Assembly (NCBI GenBank): GCA_965224225.1
Contig: CBDCZF010000035.1
Location: forward strand, 1,054,001-1,118,000
Source of the DNA: CAJQQK01 sp965224225
GTDB taxonomy: Bacteria; Pseudomonadota; Alphaproteobacteria; Rhizobiales; Hyphomicrobiaceae
Direction: 5' to 3'
Length of the DNA: 64,000 nt
The position numbers were made by a program, and so were the translations under genes. Below are positions 42,288 through 50,491 of this stretch, in pieces; positions within the stretch are counted from its first letter, which is position 1, and each line of letters begins with the position of its first letter. The notes below the pieces were generated by a model that searched no databases, was not told the DNA's origin, and saw only the letters and a list, made by a program, of their open reading frames with translations.

Positions 42288-42320
42288 AAGGGCGGGACCG
42301 TAAACCCGGGTCCCGCCCTT
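42288..42320 (-). terminator. Hairpin between dnaK and dnaJ
   Basis: A perfect 12-base stem, AAGGGCGGGACC (42288-42299) with GGTCCCGCCCTT (42309-42320), with a 9-base loop. In the minus direction it comes just after dnaK and is followed by CGTTTGTAT, a weak T-tract. It probably acts as a partial terminator or RNA end stabiliser that lowers dnaJ relative to dnaK. Confidence 0.65.
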
Positions 42321-42328
42321 GGCATTTG

Positions 42329-44296
42329 TCACACGCCGGAAGCCGTGAGGGTGGCGGCGGGGCCGTGATCAGGCCGACTTCTTGTCGTCGTCTTTGACTT
42401 CTTCGAAGTCGCGTCAACCACGTTGTCGTCACCTTCGGCTGCTGCATCGGCCGCTGCGGCTTCTGCACCACCATCGCTCGCGTCTTCCTGGCTCTTGTAG
42501 ACGGCTTCACCGATCTTCATCGCCGCCTGTGCCAAAGCCTGTGCAGCGGCATTGAGTTCTTCCGAGTTATCGGCTTCCAGCTTCTCCTTGGCCGCCGTAA
42601 CTGCCGTCTCGACTTCGCTCTTGAGGGCATCGTCGACCTTGTCGCCGGCATCCTTGAGTGAAGACTCGGTCGAGTTGATCAGTGCCTCGAGCTGGTTGCG
42701 CGCCTCTACCGTCTCACGCCGCTTCTTGTCGTCCTCGGCGTGCTCCTCGGCCTCCTTGACCATGCGGTCGATATCGGTGTCGGAGAGGCCGCCGGAGGCC
42801 TGGATGCGGATCGACTGCTCCTTGTTGGTCGCCTTGTCCTTGGCCGAAACGTTGACGATACCGTTGGCGTCGATGTCGAAGGTGACCTCGATCTGCGGCA
42901 CGCCACGCGGTGCCGGCGCGATACCGACCAGATCGAACGTGCCGAGATGCTTGTTATCGTTCGCCATCTCGCGTTCGCCCTGGAACACCTTGATGGTGAC
43001 CGCGCTTTGCCCATCCTCAGCCGTCGAGAACGTCTGGCTCTTCTTGGTCGGGATCGTCGTGTTACGGTCGATCAGCCGGGTGAACACACCGCCGAGCGTC
43101 TCGATGCCGAGCGACAGCGGCGTCACGTCGAGGAGCAGCACGTCCTTGACGTCACCCTGAAGCACGCCGGCCTGGATCGCGGCACCAACCGCCACAACCT
43201 CGTCCGGGTTGACGCCCCTGTGCGGCTCCTTGCCGAAGATATTCTGGACGACTTCCTGTACCTTCGGCATGCGCGTCATGCCGCCGACCAGGACGACCTC
43301 GTCGATCTCGGCCGCCTTGAGGCCGGCATCCTTGAGGGCTGCCTCGCAGGGCTTGATGGTGCGCTTGATCAGTTCGTCGACCAGGCTCTCGAGCTTGGCC
43401 CGCGTCAGCTTCATCGTCAGGTGCTTCGGCCCCGTCGCATCGGCGGTGATGAACGGCAGGTTGATCTCGGTCTGCGTCGACGACGACAGCTCTATCTTGG
43501 CCTTCTCGCACTCTTCCTTGAGGCGCTGCAGGGCAAGCTTGTCGTTGCGCAGGTCGATGCCGTTTTCCTTTTTGAACTCATCGGCCAGATAGCCGACCAG
43601 CTTCAAGTCGAAGTCTTCACCGCCAAGGAACGTATCGCCATTGGTCGATTTCACCTCGAAGACGCCATCGCCGATCTCCAGGATCGATACATCGAAAGTG
43701 CCGCCGCCGAGGTCATAAACGGCAATAGTTTTGGCGCCTTCCTTCTTGTCGAGACCGTAGGCGAGGGCGGCCGCCGTCGGCTCGTTGATGATGCGCAGAA
43801 CTTCGAGCCCGGCGATTTTACCGGCGTCCTTGGTTGCCTGGCGCTGGGCATCGTTGAAATAGGCCGGTACCGTGATAACCGCCTGGGTCACCTTGCCGCC
43901 GACCATGGCCTCGGCGGTTTCCTTCATCTTGATCAGGATGTCGGCCGAGATCTGCGAGGGCGAATACTTCTTGCCGTAGGCCTCGACCCAGGCATCGCCA
44001 TTGTCGGCTTTGACAATTTTATACGGGACGAGTTGCTTGTCCTTTTCCACCACACTGTCATCGTAGCGCCGGCCGATCAGGCGCTTGATGGCAAAGAAGG
44101 TATTTTCGGGGTTGGTCACAGCCTGGCGCTTGGCGGCAATGCCGACGATCTTTTCCTTGCCGTCGTCGGTGAATGCGACGATCGATGGCGTCGTGCGCGC
44201 GCCCTCGGCGTTTTCGATGACTTTCGGGTCACCACCGTCCATCACAGCGACACAGGAGTTGGTTGTGCCGAGGTCGATCCCAATCACTTTCGACAT
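42329..44296 (-). CDS. dnaK: Chaperone DnaK (Hsp70), with an apparent 1-base loss near the 3' end
   Basis: ATP-dependent chaperone. The nucleotide-binding domain begins VIGIDLGTTNSCVAVMDGG and has AVYDLGGGTFDVSILEIG. The substrate-binding domain follows, with LLDVTPLSLGIETLGGVFT, and then the helical lid. As read it has 655 residues and ends TSKKSKTTTRSRPDHGPAA..., unlike any DnaK tail. Reading one more G next to 42410-42411 restores ...VVDADFEEVKDDDKKSA and a stop at 42369, the normal tail. So either a sequencing error or a recent frameshift has replaced the conserved EEVKDD end. The start and the rest are normal. dnaJ follows. Confidence 0.95.
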   Translation of the reverse strand: MSKVIGIDLGTTNSCVAVMDGGDPKVIENAEGARTTPSIVAFTDDGKEKIVGIAAKRQAVTNPENTFFAIKRLIGRRYDDSVVEKDKQLVPYKIVKADNGDAWVEAYGKKYSPSQISADILIKMKETAEAMVGGKVTQAVITVPAYFNDAQRQATKDAGKIAGLEVLRIINEPTAAALAYGLDKKEGAKTIAVYDLGGGTFDVSILEIGDGVFEVKSTNGDTFLGGEDFDLKLVGYLADEFKKENGIDLRNDKLALQRLKEECEKAKIELSSSTQTEINLPFITADATGPKHLTMKLTRAKLESLVDELIKRTIKPCEAALKDAGLKAAEIDEVVLVGGMTRMPKVQEVVQNIFGKEPHRGVNPDEVVAVGAAIQAGVLQGDVKDVLLLDVTPLSLGIETLGGVFTRLIDRNTTIPTKKSQTFSTAEDGQSAVTIKVFQGEREMANDNKHLGTFDLVGIAPAPRGVPQIEVTFDIDANGIVNVSAKDKATNKEQSIRIQASGGLSDTDIDRMVKEAEEHAEDDKKRRETVEARNQLEALINSTESSLKDAGDKVDDALKSEVETAVTAAKEKLEADNSEELNAAAQALAQAAMKIGEAVYKSQEDASDGGAEAAAADAAAEGDDNVVDATSKKSKTTTRSRPDHGPAATLTASGV

Positions 44297-44458
44297 GTCT
44301 CAAAGTCCTCTCGTATTGCGGCGAACCGGCCGGATCTCTTTTGAAGCCTCCGGCAGCACTTCCGGTCGCAACCGCAACCTGAAGTCTCGGCTCCCTGGAG
44401 TTCGATGTGGGTGCTGGGGCGTATATAGGCGCGGGCCGCCTGCCCTGCAACGCATGGG

Positions 44459-44486
44459 AGATGCGCTTTCAAGATGATTTTTCAAG
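44459..44486 (-). promoter_or_regulatory. Candidate heat-shock (sigma-32) promoter of dnaK
   Basis: On the minus strand CTTGAAA (44480-44486) is followed after 13 bases by GCGCATCT (44459-44466), resembling the sigma-32 elements CTTGAAA and CCCCATNT (six of eight in the -10). It would give a 5' leader of about 155 bases before the dnaK ATG. A second CTTGAAA lies inside the spacer. No CIRCE inverted repeat is seen upstream of dnaK. Confidence 0.4.
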
Positions 44487-44562
44487 GCTGGCCACGTATT
44501 TTTGCGGCGTTGTGGCGCGCTGGCATGAACGAAATTCGTAAGCCTTGGCATAGGTTCGTCCC

Positions 44563-45183
44563 ATGACCCCTTCGAACTACGCACCGGAAGGCTTTCAGCA
44601 TCTTGCCGCCTTCCTCGATGAAGGCGAGCAGGGCAACTTGCTGGCTGCCATCGAAGATGTCGTTGAACAGGCACCGCTTTACGTGCCGCGGATGCCAAAA
44701 ACCGGGCAGGCGATGTCGGTGCGCATGACCAATTGCGGCACCCTCGGCTGGGTGACGAGTAAAGACGAAGGCTATCGCTATCAGGCCCATCACCCCGAAA
44801 CCGGCAGGCCCTGGCCGGCGCTACCGGCGCAGTTCCTCGATATCTGGCACCGGGTTGCAGATGTTGACGTCGAGCCCGAAGCCTGCCTCGTCAACTGGTA
44901 CGAACCGGGCGCCAAACTCGGCCTCCACGTCGATAAGGACGAGGAGGACTATTCAGCGCCCGTCGTCTCAATTTCGCTGGGAGATGATGCCTGGTTTCGA
45001 GTCGGCGGCCTCAAGCGGCGAGACCCGACACGACGCATTCTGCTGCGCTCAGGCGACGTGGTCGTGATGGGCGGTGCGGCACGCCTGATCCACCACGGAA
45101 TCGACCGCATTCTGGCGGGCACCGGCAGCTTACTTGGCGAACCCGGCCGCTACAATCTAACGCTCAGACGGGTTACGAGGTAG
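44563..45183 (+). CDS. alkB: Alpha-ketoglutarate-dependent dioxygenase AlkB
   Basis: Fe(II)/2-oxoglutarate enzyme that removes alkyl groups from N1-methyladenine and N3-methylcytosine. The 206 residues show the iron ligands in LGLHVDKDEED (HxD) and LIHHGIDR (His), and the oxoglutarate-binding arginine in RYNLTLRR. NWYEPGAKLGLH, VVSISLGDDAWFRVGG and GDVVVMGGAARL are typical. The ATG at 44563 starts soon after the dnaK promoter region, divergent from dnaK. It ends 24 bases from the end of grpE, tail to tail. Confidence 0.93.
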   Translation: MTPSNYAPEGFQHLAAFLDEGEQGNLLAAIEDVVEQAPLYVPRMPKTGQAMSVRMTNCGTLGWVTSKDEGYRYQAHHPETGRPWPALPAQFLDIWHRVADVDVEPEACLVNWYEPGAKLGLHVDKDEEDYSAPVVSISLGDDAWFRVGGLKRRDPTRRILLRSGDVVVMGGAARLIHHGIDRILAGTGSLLGEPGRYNLTLRRVTR

Positions 45184-45207
45184 GGCAAATTTTTTCCGGC
45201 GATCTTG

Positions 45208-45981
45208 CTATGCCGGCCCGCCCTCGCGTGGCCCCTCGGGCCCCGACTGGTCATCCGGTGGCGTGTCGTCGTTGGCCGGCGTGCCCGTCGGCATCTCGGC
45301 TTTCTCCGGCACTTTCTCGGGCTTTGGACCGCCGCGCGCGACGACGACCATGGCGGGTCTCAGTACCCGTTCTCCGATCTGGTAGCCATCCTGGAAGACA
45401 TTGAGCACGGTGCCCTCGGCAACGTCTTTGTTTTCCTCCTGCATCACCGCTTGATGAACGTTCGGATCGAAAATCTGGCCGAGCGCCTCCAGTTTCGTGA
45501 TGCCGTTGCGCTCCAGCGCCTTCTGCAGTTCCGAGCCGGTCAGTTCGATGCCGTCGATCAACGGCTTGGCGGCTGCCGGCGGTTCCTCGCCGGATGCCGT
45601 GACCGCGTCCAGCGCCCGCTGCAGGTTGTCAGCAACGCCCAGCATGTCTCCAGCGAACCGTGAAATCGAGTATTTCGCCGCATCCGCCTTCTCCCGTTCG
45701 CTGCGCTTGCGCAAGTTGTCCATTTCGGCATGGGCGCGCAGGAATCGGTCCTTGTAGTCGGCCACCTCAGCCTCCAGCTCCAAGAGCCGCGCTTCGGCTG
45801 CGATCGAGGGATCGACGTAGGCTTTCGCCTGAAGCCTTTCGCCGGCCGCCCCTTGATCGAGGGCATCTTCTGCCGAATGGCCGCCGGTCGGGCCGGCGTT
45901 CTCCGCATTCGCCCCGCGATCGCCGTCGCCCTCGGGATCGCCGGACGTGCCTTGGGGTCGCGTTGGATCGCTCATGTTCAT
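45208..45981 (-). CDS. grpE: Nucleotide exchange factor GrpE
   Basis: Releases ADP from DnaK. The protein has 257 residues, longer than the usual 190-210 owing to an acidic, Gly/Pro-rich N-terminus (about 1-60) and a charged Pro-rich tail (about 205-257). The core has the long coiled coil (LEAEVADYKDRFLRAHAEMD, NLRKRSEREKADAAKY) and the beta-wing with FDPNVHQAVMQEE, GTVLNVFQDGYQIGERVLRP-A and VVVARG. ATGs at 45981 and 45975 are both possible starts. It lies 104 bases downstream of hrcA on the same strand. Confidence 0.94.
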   Translation of the reverse strand: MNMSDPTRPQGTSGDPEGDGDRGANAENAGPTGGHSAEDALDQGAAGERLQAKAYVDPSIAAEARLLELEAEVADYKDRFLRAHAEMDNLRKRSEREKADAAKYSISRFAGDMLGVADNLQRALDAVTASGEEPPAAAKPLIDGIELTGSELQKALERNGITKLEALGQIFDPNVHQAVMQEENKDVAEGTVLNVFQDGYQIGERVLRPAMVVVARGGPKPEKVPEKAEMPTGTPANDDTPPDDQSGPEGPREGGPA

Positions 45982-46085
45982 CTCGTTTGCTTTGAATTGG
46001 CCAGCAGCAATTACCGCACCGACGCGCTTGCTCGGCCGGCATTGATTCCGTGTCTGGTGCAGATATCAGTCGTCGCCGCGCAAAA

Positions 46086-47144
46086 TCAAGTGAGCATCCG
46101 GCTCACCACCTGTGCGGTGAAATCGACCATCGGGATAACGCGGGCATAGTTGAGCCGCTTCGGACCAATCACGCCGAGCACGCCAACGATGTTCTGGTCC
46201 GTATCCTGGAAGGGCGCGATGATCAGTGACGAGCCCGACAGTGAAAATGATTTATTTTCCTTACCGATGAATATCTTGACGCCTTCGCCACGCTCGGCAA
46301 GTCCAAGCAATTGCACGATATCGTTCTTCGACTCGAGATCGTCGAACAACTGCCGGATCCGGTTGATCTCCTCTTCGGCATGCAGGTCTTTGAGGAGGTG
46401 CGAGCGTCCGCGCACAATCAGGCTTCGCCGGTCATCGAGTGAGCCGGACCACTCAGCAAGCCCCGACGTGATGAGCTGTTGCGTGACCTTGTCGAGTTCA
46501 GCGCGCTGCGCCGCCAGGTTGGCCTCAACGGTCTTGCGCGCCTCCGAGATCGTGACACCGCGAATGTTGGCGTTGAGGTAATTCGAGGCCTCGACCAGGG
46601 CCGAAGCCGGCAGGCCCGCCGGCAGCTCGATCACCCGGTTTTCGATGCTCTGGTCCTCGCCAACGAGGATCACAAGGGCCTTGCCCGGTTCGAGCGGCAC
46701 GAAATCGATATGCTTCAGCCGGCCGATCTGCTTTTCAGATATGACCAGTCCGGCGCAATGCGAGAGGCCCGAGATCATCTCGCTCGCCTCTGCCAGAACC
46801 TCTTCGACCGAGCGGTCACGTTCACCGCCGAAGTTGGTTTCGATCTGCCGGCGTTCTTCGTCGCTGAGATTGCCGGTCTCGAGCAGCGCATCGACGAACA
46901 GGCGCAGCCCCTGCTCCGTCGGCAGGCGACCGGCAGACGTGTGCGGCGCCGCGATCAGGCCGAGATGTTCGAGATCGGCCATGACGTTGCGCACGGAGGC
47001 CGGCGACAGCGCGATCGGCAGTTCGCGTGACAGGTTGCGCGAGCCGACCGGCTCGCCGGTCGCCAGATAACTCTCCACGATCTGATGCAGGATCGTGCGG
47101 GAACGATCGTTTAGCGTGGTATAATGGGTTGGGTCTTCAGACAT
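46086..47144 (-). CDS. hrcA: Heat-inducible transcription repressor HrcA
   Basis: Repressor that binds CIRCE elements, typically before groESL. The 352 residues begin with a winged-helix domain (LNDRSRTILHQIVESYLATG; EPVGSRNLSRELPIALSPAS; VRNVMADLEHLGLIAAPHTS) and GRLPTEQGLRLFVDALLE, then a GAF-like domain ending VLGVIGPKRLNYARVIPMVD. The start at 47144 is standard. It is divergent from rph (255 bases between) and upstream of grpE. I found no CIRCE palindrome in the window, so its target operon is presumably elsewhere. Confidence 0.95.
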   Translation of the reverse strand: MSEDPTHYTTLNDRSRTILHQIVESYLATGEPVGSRNLSRELPIALSPASVRNVMADLEHLGLIAAPHTSAGRLPTEQGLRLFVDALLETGNLSDEERRQIETNFGGERDRSVEEVLAEASEMISGLSHCAGLVISEKQIGRLKHIDFVPLEPGKALVILVGEDQSIENRVIELPAGLPASALVEASNYLNANIRGVTISEARKTVEANLAAQRAELDKVTQQLITSGLAEWSGSLDDRRSLIVRGRSHLLKDLHAEEEINRIRQLFDDLESKNDIVQLLGLAERGEGVKIFIGKENKSFSLSGSSLIIAPFQDTDQNIVGVLGVIGPKRLNYARVIPMVDFTAQVVSRMLT

Positions 47145-47399
47145 GCGTCTGTTCCAATGTTACGTTCATTCGCGGCTTTTCAGGCAGCTTTTCGCGGCTC
47201 TCCGTCCGGCCGGAACCGAAATATTGGCGCGAACCGCGCTGGCGTCAATCTAACCTCTGCCTGTCACCGGCGCGATTGCGGGGACAGCGGGGCTTTCAGC
47301 TTGAAGGTTGGCCGGCGCTGGCCTAGTTTGCGCGCAAATCCACCTGCCCCGTACGGCACGACCCGAAACCCGCCTCAAGCTGCGAAAGTTTACCCCCTC

Positions 47400-48113
47400 A
47401 TGCGCCCCTCGAAGCGTCAGAACAACGAGTTGCGCCGCGTCGCATTCGAACGCGCCGTCTCCCTTCACGCCGAAGGTTCCTGCCTGGTCAAGTTCGGCAA
47501 CACGCACGTGCTCTGCACCGCCAGCCTCGAAGAACGCATTCCACCGTGGCTCAAGGGCCAGGGCCGCGGCTGGGTGACGGCCGAATACGCAATGCTGCCG
47601 CGCGCCACGCACGAGCGCACCCGCCGTGAGGTAACGCGCGGCCAGCCCTCGGGCCGTACCCACGAGATCCAGCGCCTGATCGGCCGTTCGCTGCGCGCCG
47701 TCGTCGATCTGAAACGGCTCGGCGAGCGCCAAATCACCGTCGACTGCGATGTGATTCAGGCCGACGGCGGTACGCGCACGGCCGCGATCACCGGCGCCTG
47801 GGTTGCGCTCCATGATTGCATTTCGTGGATGCACAAGCGCGAGATGGTGCCGGGCAATGTGCTCAAAGACCAGATTGCCGCCGTATCTGCCGGGATCCAC
47901 GACGGCAATGTCATCCTTGATCTCGACTATGCCGAGGATTCTGAAGCCGAAACGGATGCGAACTTCGTGATCACGGGGGCCGGTGGTATCGTCGAAGTTC
48001 AGGGGACCGCTGAAGGCGAACCGTTCACGCAGGCCCAGTTCGACGAACTGATGAGCCTCGCACGCAAGGGCGTCGAGGAACTTGTCGCCCTGCAGAAGCT
48101 GTCGGTCGCCTGA
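47400..48113 (+). CDS. rph: Ribonuclease PH
   Basis: Phosphorolytic 3'-5' exoribonuclease that trims tRNA 3' ends. The 237 residues start MRPSKRQNNELRRVAFERAV and contain SCLVKFGNTHVLCTASLEE, GWVTAEYAMLPRATHERTRR, RLIGRSLRAVVDLKRLGER, VDCDVIQADGGTRTAAITGA and the late LDLDYAEDSEAETDANFV. The ATG at 47400 is the conserved start; a long upstream frame reading into hrcA is not used. It heads the rph-VOC-rdgB-hemW run. Confidence 0.96.
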   Translation: MRPSKRQNNELRRVAFERAVSLHAEGSCLVKFGNTHVLCTASLEERIPPWLKGQGRGWVTAEYAMLPRATHERTRREVTRGQPSGRTHEIQRLIGRSLRAVVDLKRLGERQITVDCDVIQADGGTRTAAITGAWVALHDCISWMHKREMVPGNVLKDQIAAVSAGIHDGNVILDLDYAEDSEAETDANFVITGAGGIVEVQGTAEGEPFTQAQFDELMSLARKGVEELVALQKLSVA

Positions 48114-48137
48114 CGTGCTCTGAAAGGCAGGCGACTT

Positions 48138-48572
48138 ATGACCAATGCCAGTGACACACATGAACCGCCCGTAGCGATCCTCGAAGCCGCACTCTACGTC
48201 GACGACCTCGACGCGGCAGAAGCATTCTACCGGGATGTGCTCGGCTTCGAGCCGTTTGCAAAGGTTGTGGGCCGCCACCTGTTCTACCGCTGCGCCAACC
48301 AGATCCTGCTGCTGTTCGATCCCAAGGCAACCCGCGAGGTATCGACCGTCGGCATTCCCGTTCCGCCGCATGGCGCCGTCGGCTCCGGCCACGTCTGCTT
48401 TCGCGCCGATGCTCAGGGCATCGAGGACTGGCGCCGACGATTGACCTCGGCCGGTATCGAAATCGAGATGGATTTCGAATGGCCGCAGGGCGGGCGTTCG
48501 ATCTATTTCCGCGACCCCTCGGGCAATAGCCTCGAATTCGCCGAACCGCGCATCTGGGGCTTCGAGAACTGA
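48138..48572 (+). CDS. VOC-family (glyoxalase/bleomycin-resistance-like) protein
   Basis: A 144-residue vicinal-oxygen-chelate protein. It has EAALYVDDLDAAEAFYRDVL, GFEPFAKVVGRHLFYRCANQ, SGHVCFRADAQGIEDWRRRL and SIYFRDPSGNSLEFAEPRIW. The first metal ligand position is Glu (LEAAL) rather than the more usual His, the second is His in GHVCF, and the third Glu in LEFAEP. It may be a dioxygenase, lyase or resistance protein. It lies 24 bases after rph and 22 before rdgB on the same strand. Confidence 0.85.
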   Translation: MTNASDTHEPPVAILEAALYVDDLDAAEAFYRDVLGFEPFAKVVGRHLFYRCANQILLLFDPKATREVSTVGIPVPPHGAVGSGHVCFRADAQGIEDWRRRLTSAGIEIEMDFEWPQGGRSIYFRDPSGNSLEFAEPRIWGFEN

Positions 48573-48594
48573 GTTGGCGCAAGAGATAGCGGAT

Positions 48595-49260
48595 ATGAAC
48601 AAGCTCAGGCGCGGTGACCGCCTCGTGATCGCCAGCCACAACCCGGGCAAGATTGCCGAATTCGCCGAATTGCTCGCACCTTACGGCGTCGAGGTCACCT
48701 CCGCTGCCGATCTCGATCTGCCCGAGCCCGAGGAGACTGGCACGACGTTCCAGGCCAATGCCCGCCTCAAAGCGCGTGCGGCGTGCGATGCAACCGGCCT
48801 GCCGGCGCTCGCCGACGACAGCGGCCTGGAGGTCGAAGCGCTCGGCGGTACGCCGGGCATCTATTCGGCGCGATGGGGCGGGCCGAATAAGGATTTTGCC
48901 GCCGCCATGCAGCGCGTTCGCGACGAGGTCGAGGCGGCAGTTGGCTGGTCGCCCGCAGGCCGGCGGGCCAACTTCAACGCCACATTGGTGATCGCCTGGC
49001 CAGACGGCAGTGACGGTGCCTTCGAGGGCAAGGTCTTCGGCACCTTGCAATGGCCACCGCGAGGCGAACAGGGTTTCGGCTATGATCCGATGTTCCAACC
49101 GGACGGTACTGCCCGGACGTTCGGTGAAATGACGTCGGAAGAAAAGCACGGCCGCTTCGCCGACTGGCCCAACGGCGGCCTTTCCCATCGCGCCCGCGCC
49201 TGCAGTGCGTTCATCAAGGCATGCATCGAAGGCGCCGACAGCGACGCAGCGAACGGTTGA
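48595..49260 (+). CDS. rdgB: XTP/dITP diphosphatase (non-canonical purine NTP pyrophosphatase)
   Basis: HAM1-family enzyme that clears dITP and XTP from the nucleotide pool. The 221 residues have RLVIASHNPGKIAEFAELL, the catalytic acidic region ALADDSGLEVEALGGTPGIY-SARWGG, VFGTLQWPPRGEQGFGYDPM-F and the final GGLSHRARA. The ATG at 48595 follows AAGAGATAGC; an in-frame TTG at 48574 would add seven residues. hemW begins one base after its stop. Confidence 0.93.
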   Translation: MNKLRRGDRLVIASHNPGKIAEFAELLAPYGVEVTSAADLDLPEPEETGTTFQANARLKARAACDATGLPALADDSGLEVEALGGTPGIYSARWGGPNKDFAAAMQRVRDEVEAAVGWSPAGRRANFNATLVIAWPDGSDGAFEGKVFGTLQWPPRGEQGFGYDPMFQPDGTARTFGEMTSEEKHGRFADWPNGGLSHRARACSAFIKACIEGADSDAANG

Positions 49261-49261
49261 G

Positions 49262-50491
49262 ATGTCGACGCGCAACCCTGATCCGGCCGGCTTCGGTGTC
49301 TACATCCATTGGCCGTTCTGCCAGTCGAAGTGTCCCTATTGTGATTTCAACAGCCATGTCCGCCACGGTGGTGTCGATGAGACCGCATTTCGCAAGGCCT
49401 ATCTGAGAGACATTCGTAGGCACCGCGAGCTCACAGGTCCGCGTGATGTGTCGAGCATCTTTTTCGGCGGCGGCACACCGTCGTTGATGGAGCCGGCAAC
49501 CGTCGGCGCCATCCTCGATGAAATCGGGCGCTTCTGGTCGATCGATCCGGACGCCGAGATCACGCTCGAAGCCAATCCGTCGAGTGTCGAGGCCGGTCGG
49601 TTCGCGGGCTACCGCGCAGCCGGCGTCAATCGCGTATCGCTTGGCGTCCAATCGCTCATCGACGACGACCTGAAAGCGCTAGGCCGCTTGCACACCGCCG
49701 GCGAAGCACGGGCGGCAATCGAGATCGCGGCCCGAACCTTCGAACGCTATTCGTTCGATCTGATCTATGCCCGCCCCGGCCAGAAGGCATCGCAATGGCA
49801 AAGAGAACTCGGCGATGCCATAGCCATCGGCCCCGGCCATCTTTCGCTCTACCAGCTCACGATCGAAGACGGCACACCGTTTGCCGACCTCCATGCCAGG
49901 GGCCGCCTCCGGGTTCCCGCCAGCCGGGAAGCTGCAGAACTCTTCGAGCTGACGGCTGAGATCACATCGGCTGCCGGTCTCGCGGCCTACGAGATCTCCA
50001 ACCATGCCAGACCGGGCCAACAATGCCGCCACAACCTGCTCTACTGGCGCTACGGCGAATATGCCGGTATCGGCCCGGGTGCCCATGGCCGCATCATTGC
50101 CGACGGCCGACGCACGGCAACTTCGACAGTGCGACGGCCCGAAGCCTGGCGCGAGGCCGTCGAAATGACCGGTACGGGCGTCAACGAACGCGAAATCCTC
50201 ACGACCGCGGAACAGGCTGACGAACTGCTGCTGATGGGCCTGCGCCTCGCCGAAGGCCTCGACCTTGGGCGCCTCGCGTCAATCGGCGGCGTTCGTCCGG
50301 GCCGCCAATCATTGCAGGATCTCATTGCCGAGGATTGGCTGGTCCACGATGCCGAGACAGACCGCCTGCGCACCACCGCCGAGGGGCGTTTCGTGCTCAA
50401 CGAAATCGTCCTGCAGCTTGCCGCTGACTTGGAACCTGTCAGCAATCCATCGCCTGGATCTCATCAACCAGCCACTCACGAAAAGCCTTGA
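49262..50491 (+). CDS. hemW: Heme chaperone HemW (radical SAM, HemN-like)
   Basis: Radical SAM protein related to coproporphyrinogen III dehydrogenase; HemW members act as heme chaperones. The 409 residues contain the 4Fe-4S motif CQSKCPYCDFNSH, SIFFGGGTPSLMEP, ITLEANPSSVEAGRFAGYRA, GVNRVSLGVQSLIDDDLKAL-G and the FDLIYARPGQ strand. The C-terminal HemN-type domain follows. HemN's extra cysteine pattern is absent (CxxxCxxCDF form), which supports HemW. Its end overlaps the convergent LysR gene by 53 bases. Confidence 0.93.
   Translation: MSTRNPDPAGFGVYIHWPFCQSKCPYCDFNSHVRHGGVDETAFRKAYLRDIRRHRELTGPRDVSSIFFGGGTPSLMEPATVGAILDEIGRFWSIDPDAEITLEANPSSVEAGRFAGYRAAGVNRVSLGVQSLIDDDLKALGRLHTAGEARAAIEIAARTFERYSFDLIYARPGQKASQWQRELGDAIAIGPGHLSLYQLTIEDGTPFADLHARGRLRVPASREAAELFELTAEITSAAGLAAYEISNHARPGQQCRHNLLYWRYGEYAGIGPGAHGRIIADGRRTATSTVRRPEAWREAVEMTGTGVNEREILTTAEQADELLLMGLRLAEGLDLGRLASIGGVRPGRQSLQDLIAEDWLVHDAETDRLRTTAEGRFVLNEIVLQLAADLEPVSNPSPGSHQPATHEKP

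Noticed and set aside
42740..44344. 534-residue plus-strand open frame
   Set aside because: Antisense to dnaK; no protein-like composition.
44297..44562. CIRCE element before dnaK
   Set aside because: No TTAGCACTC-N9-GAGTGCTAA-like inverted repeat is present.
47250..48650. 466-residue minus-strand open frame
   Set aside because: Antisense to rph and the VOC-family gene, both of which are clearly real.
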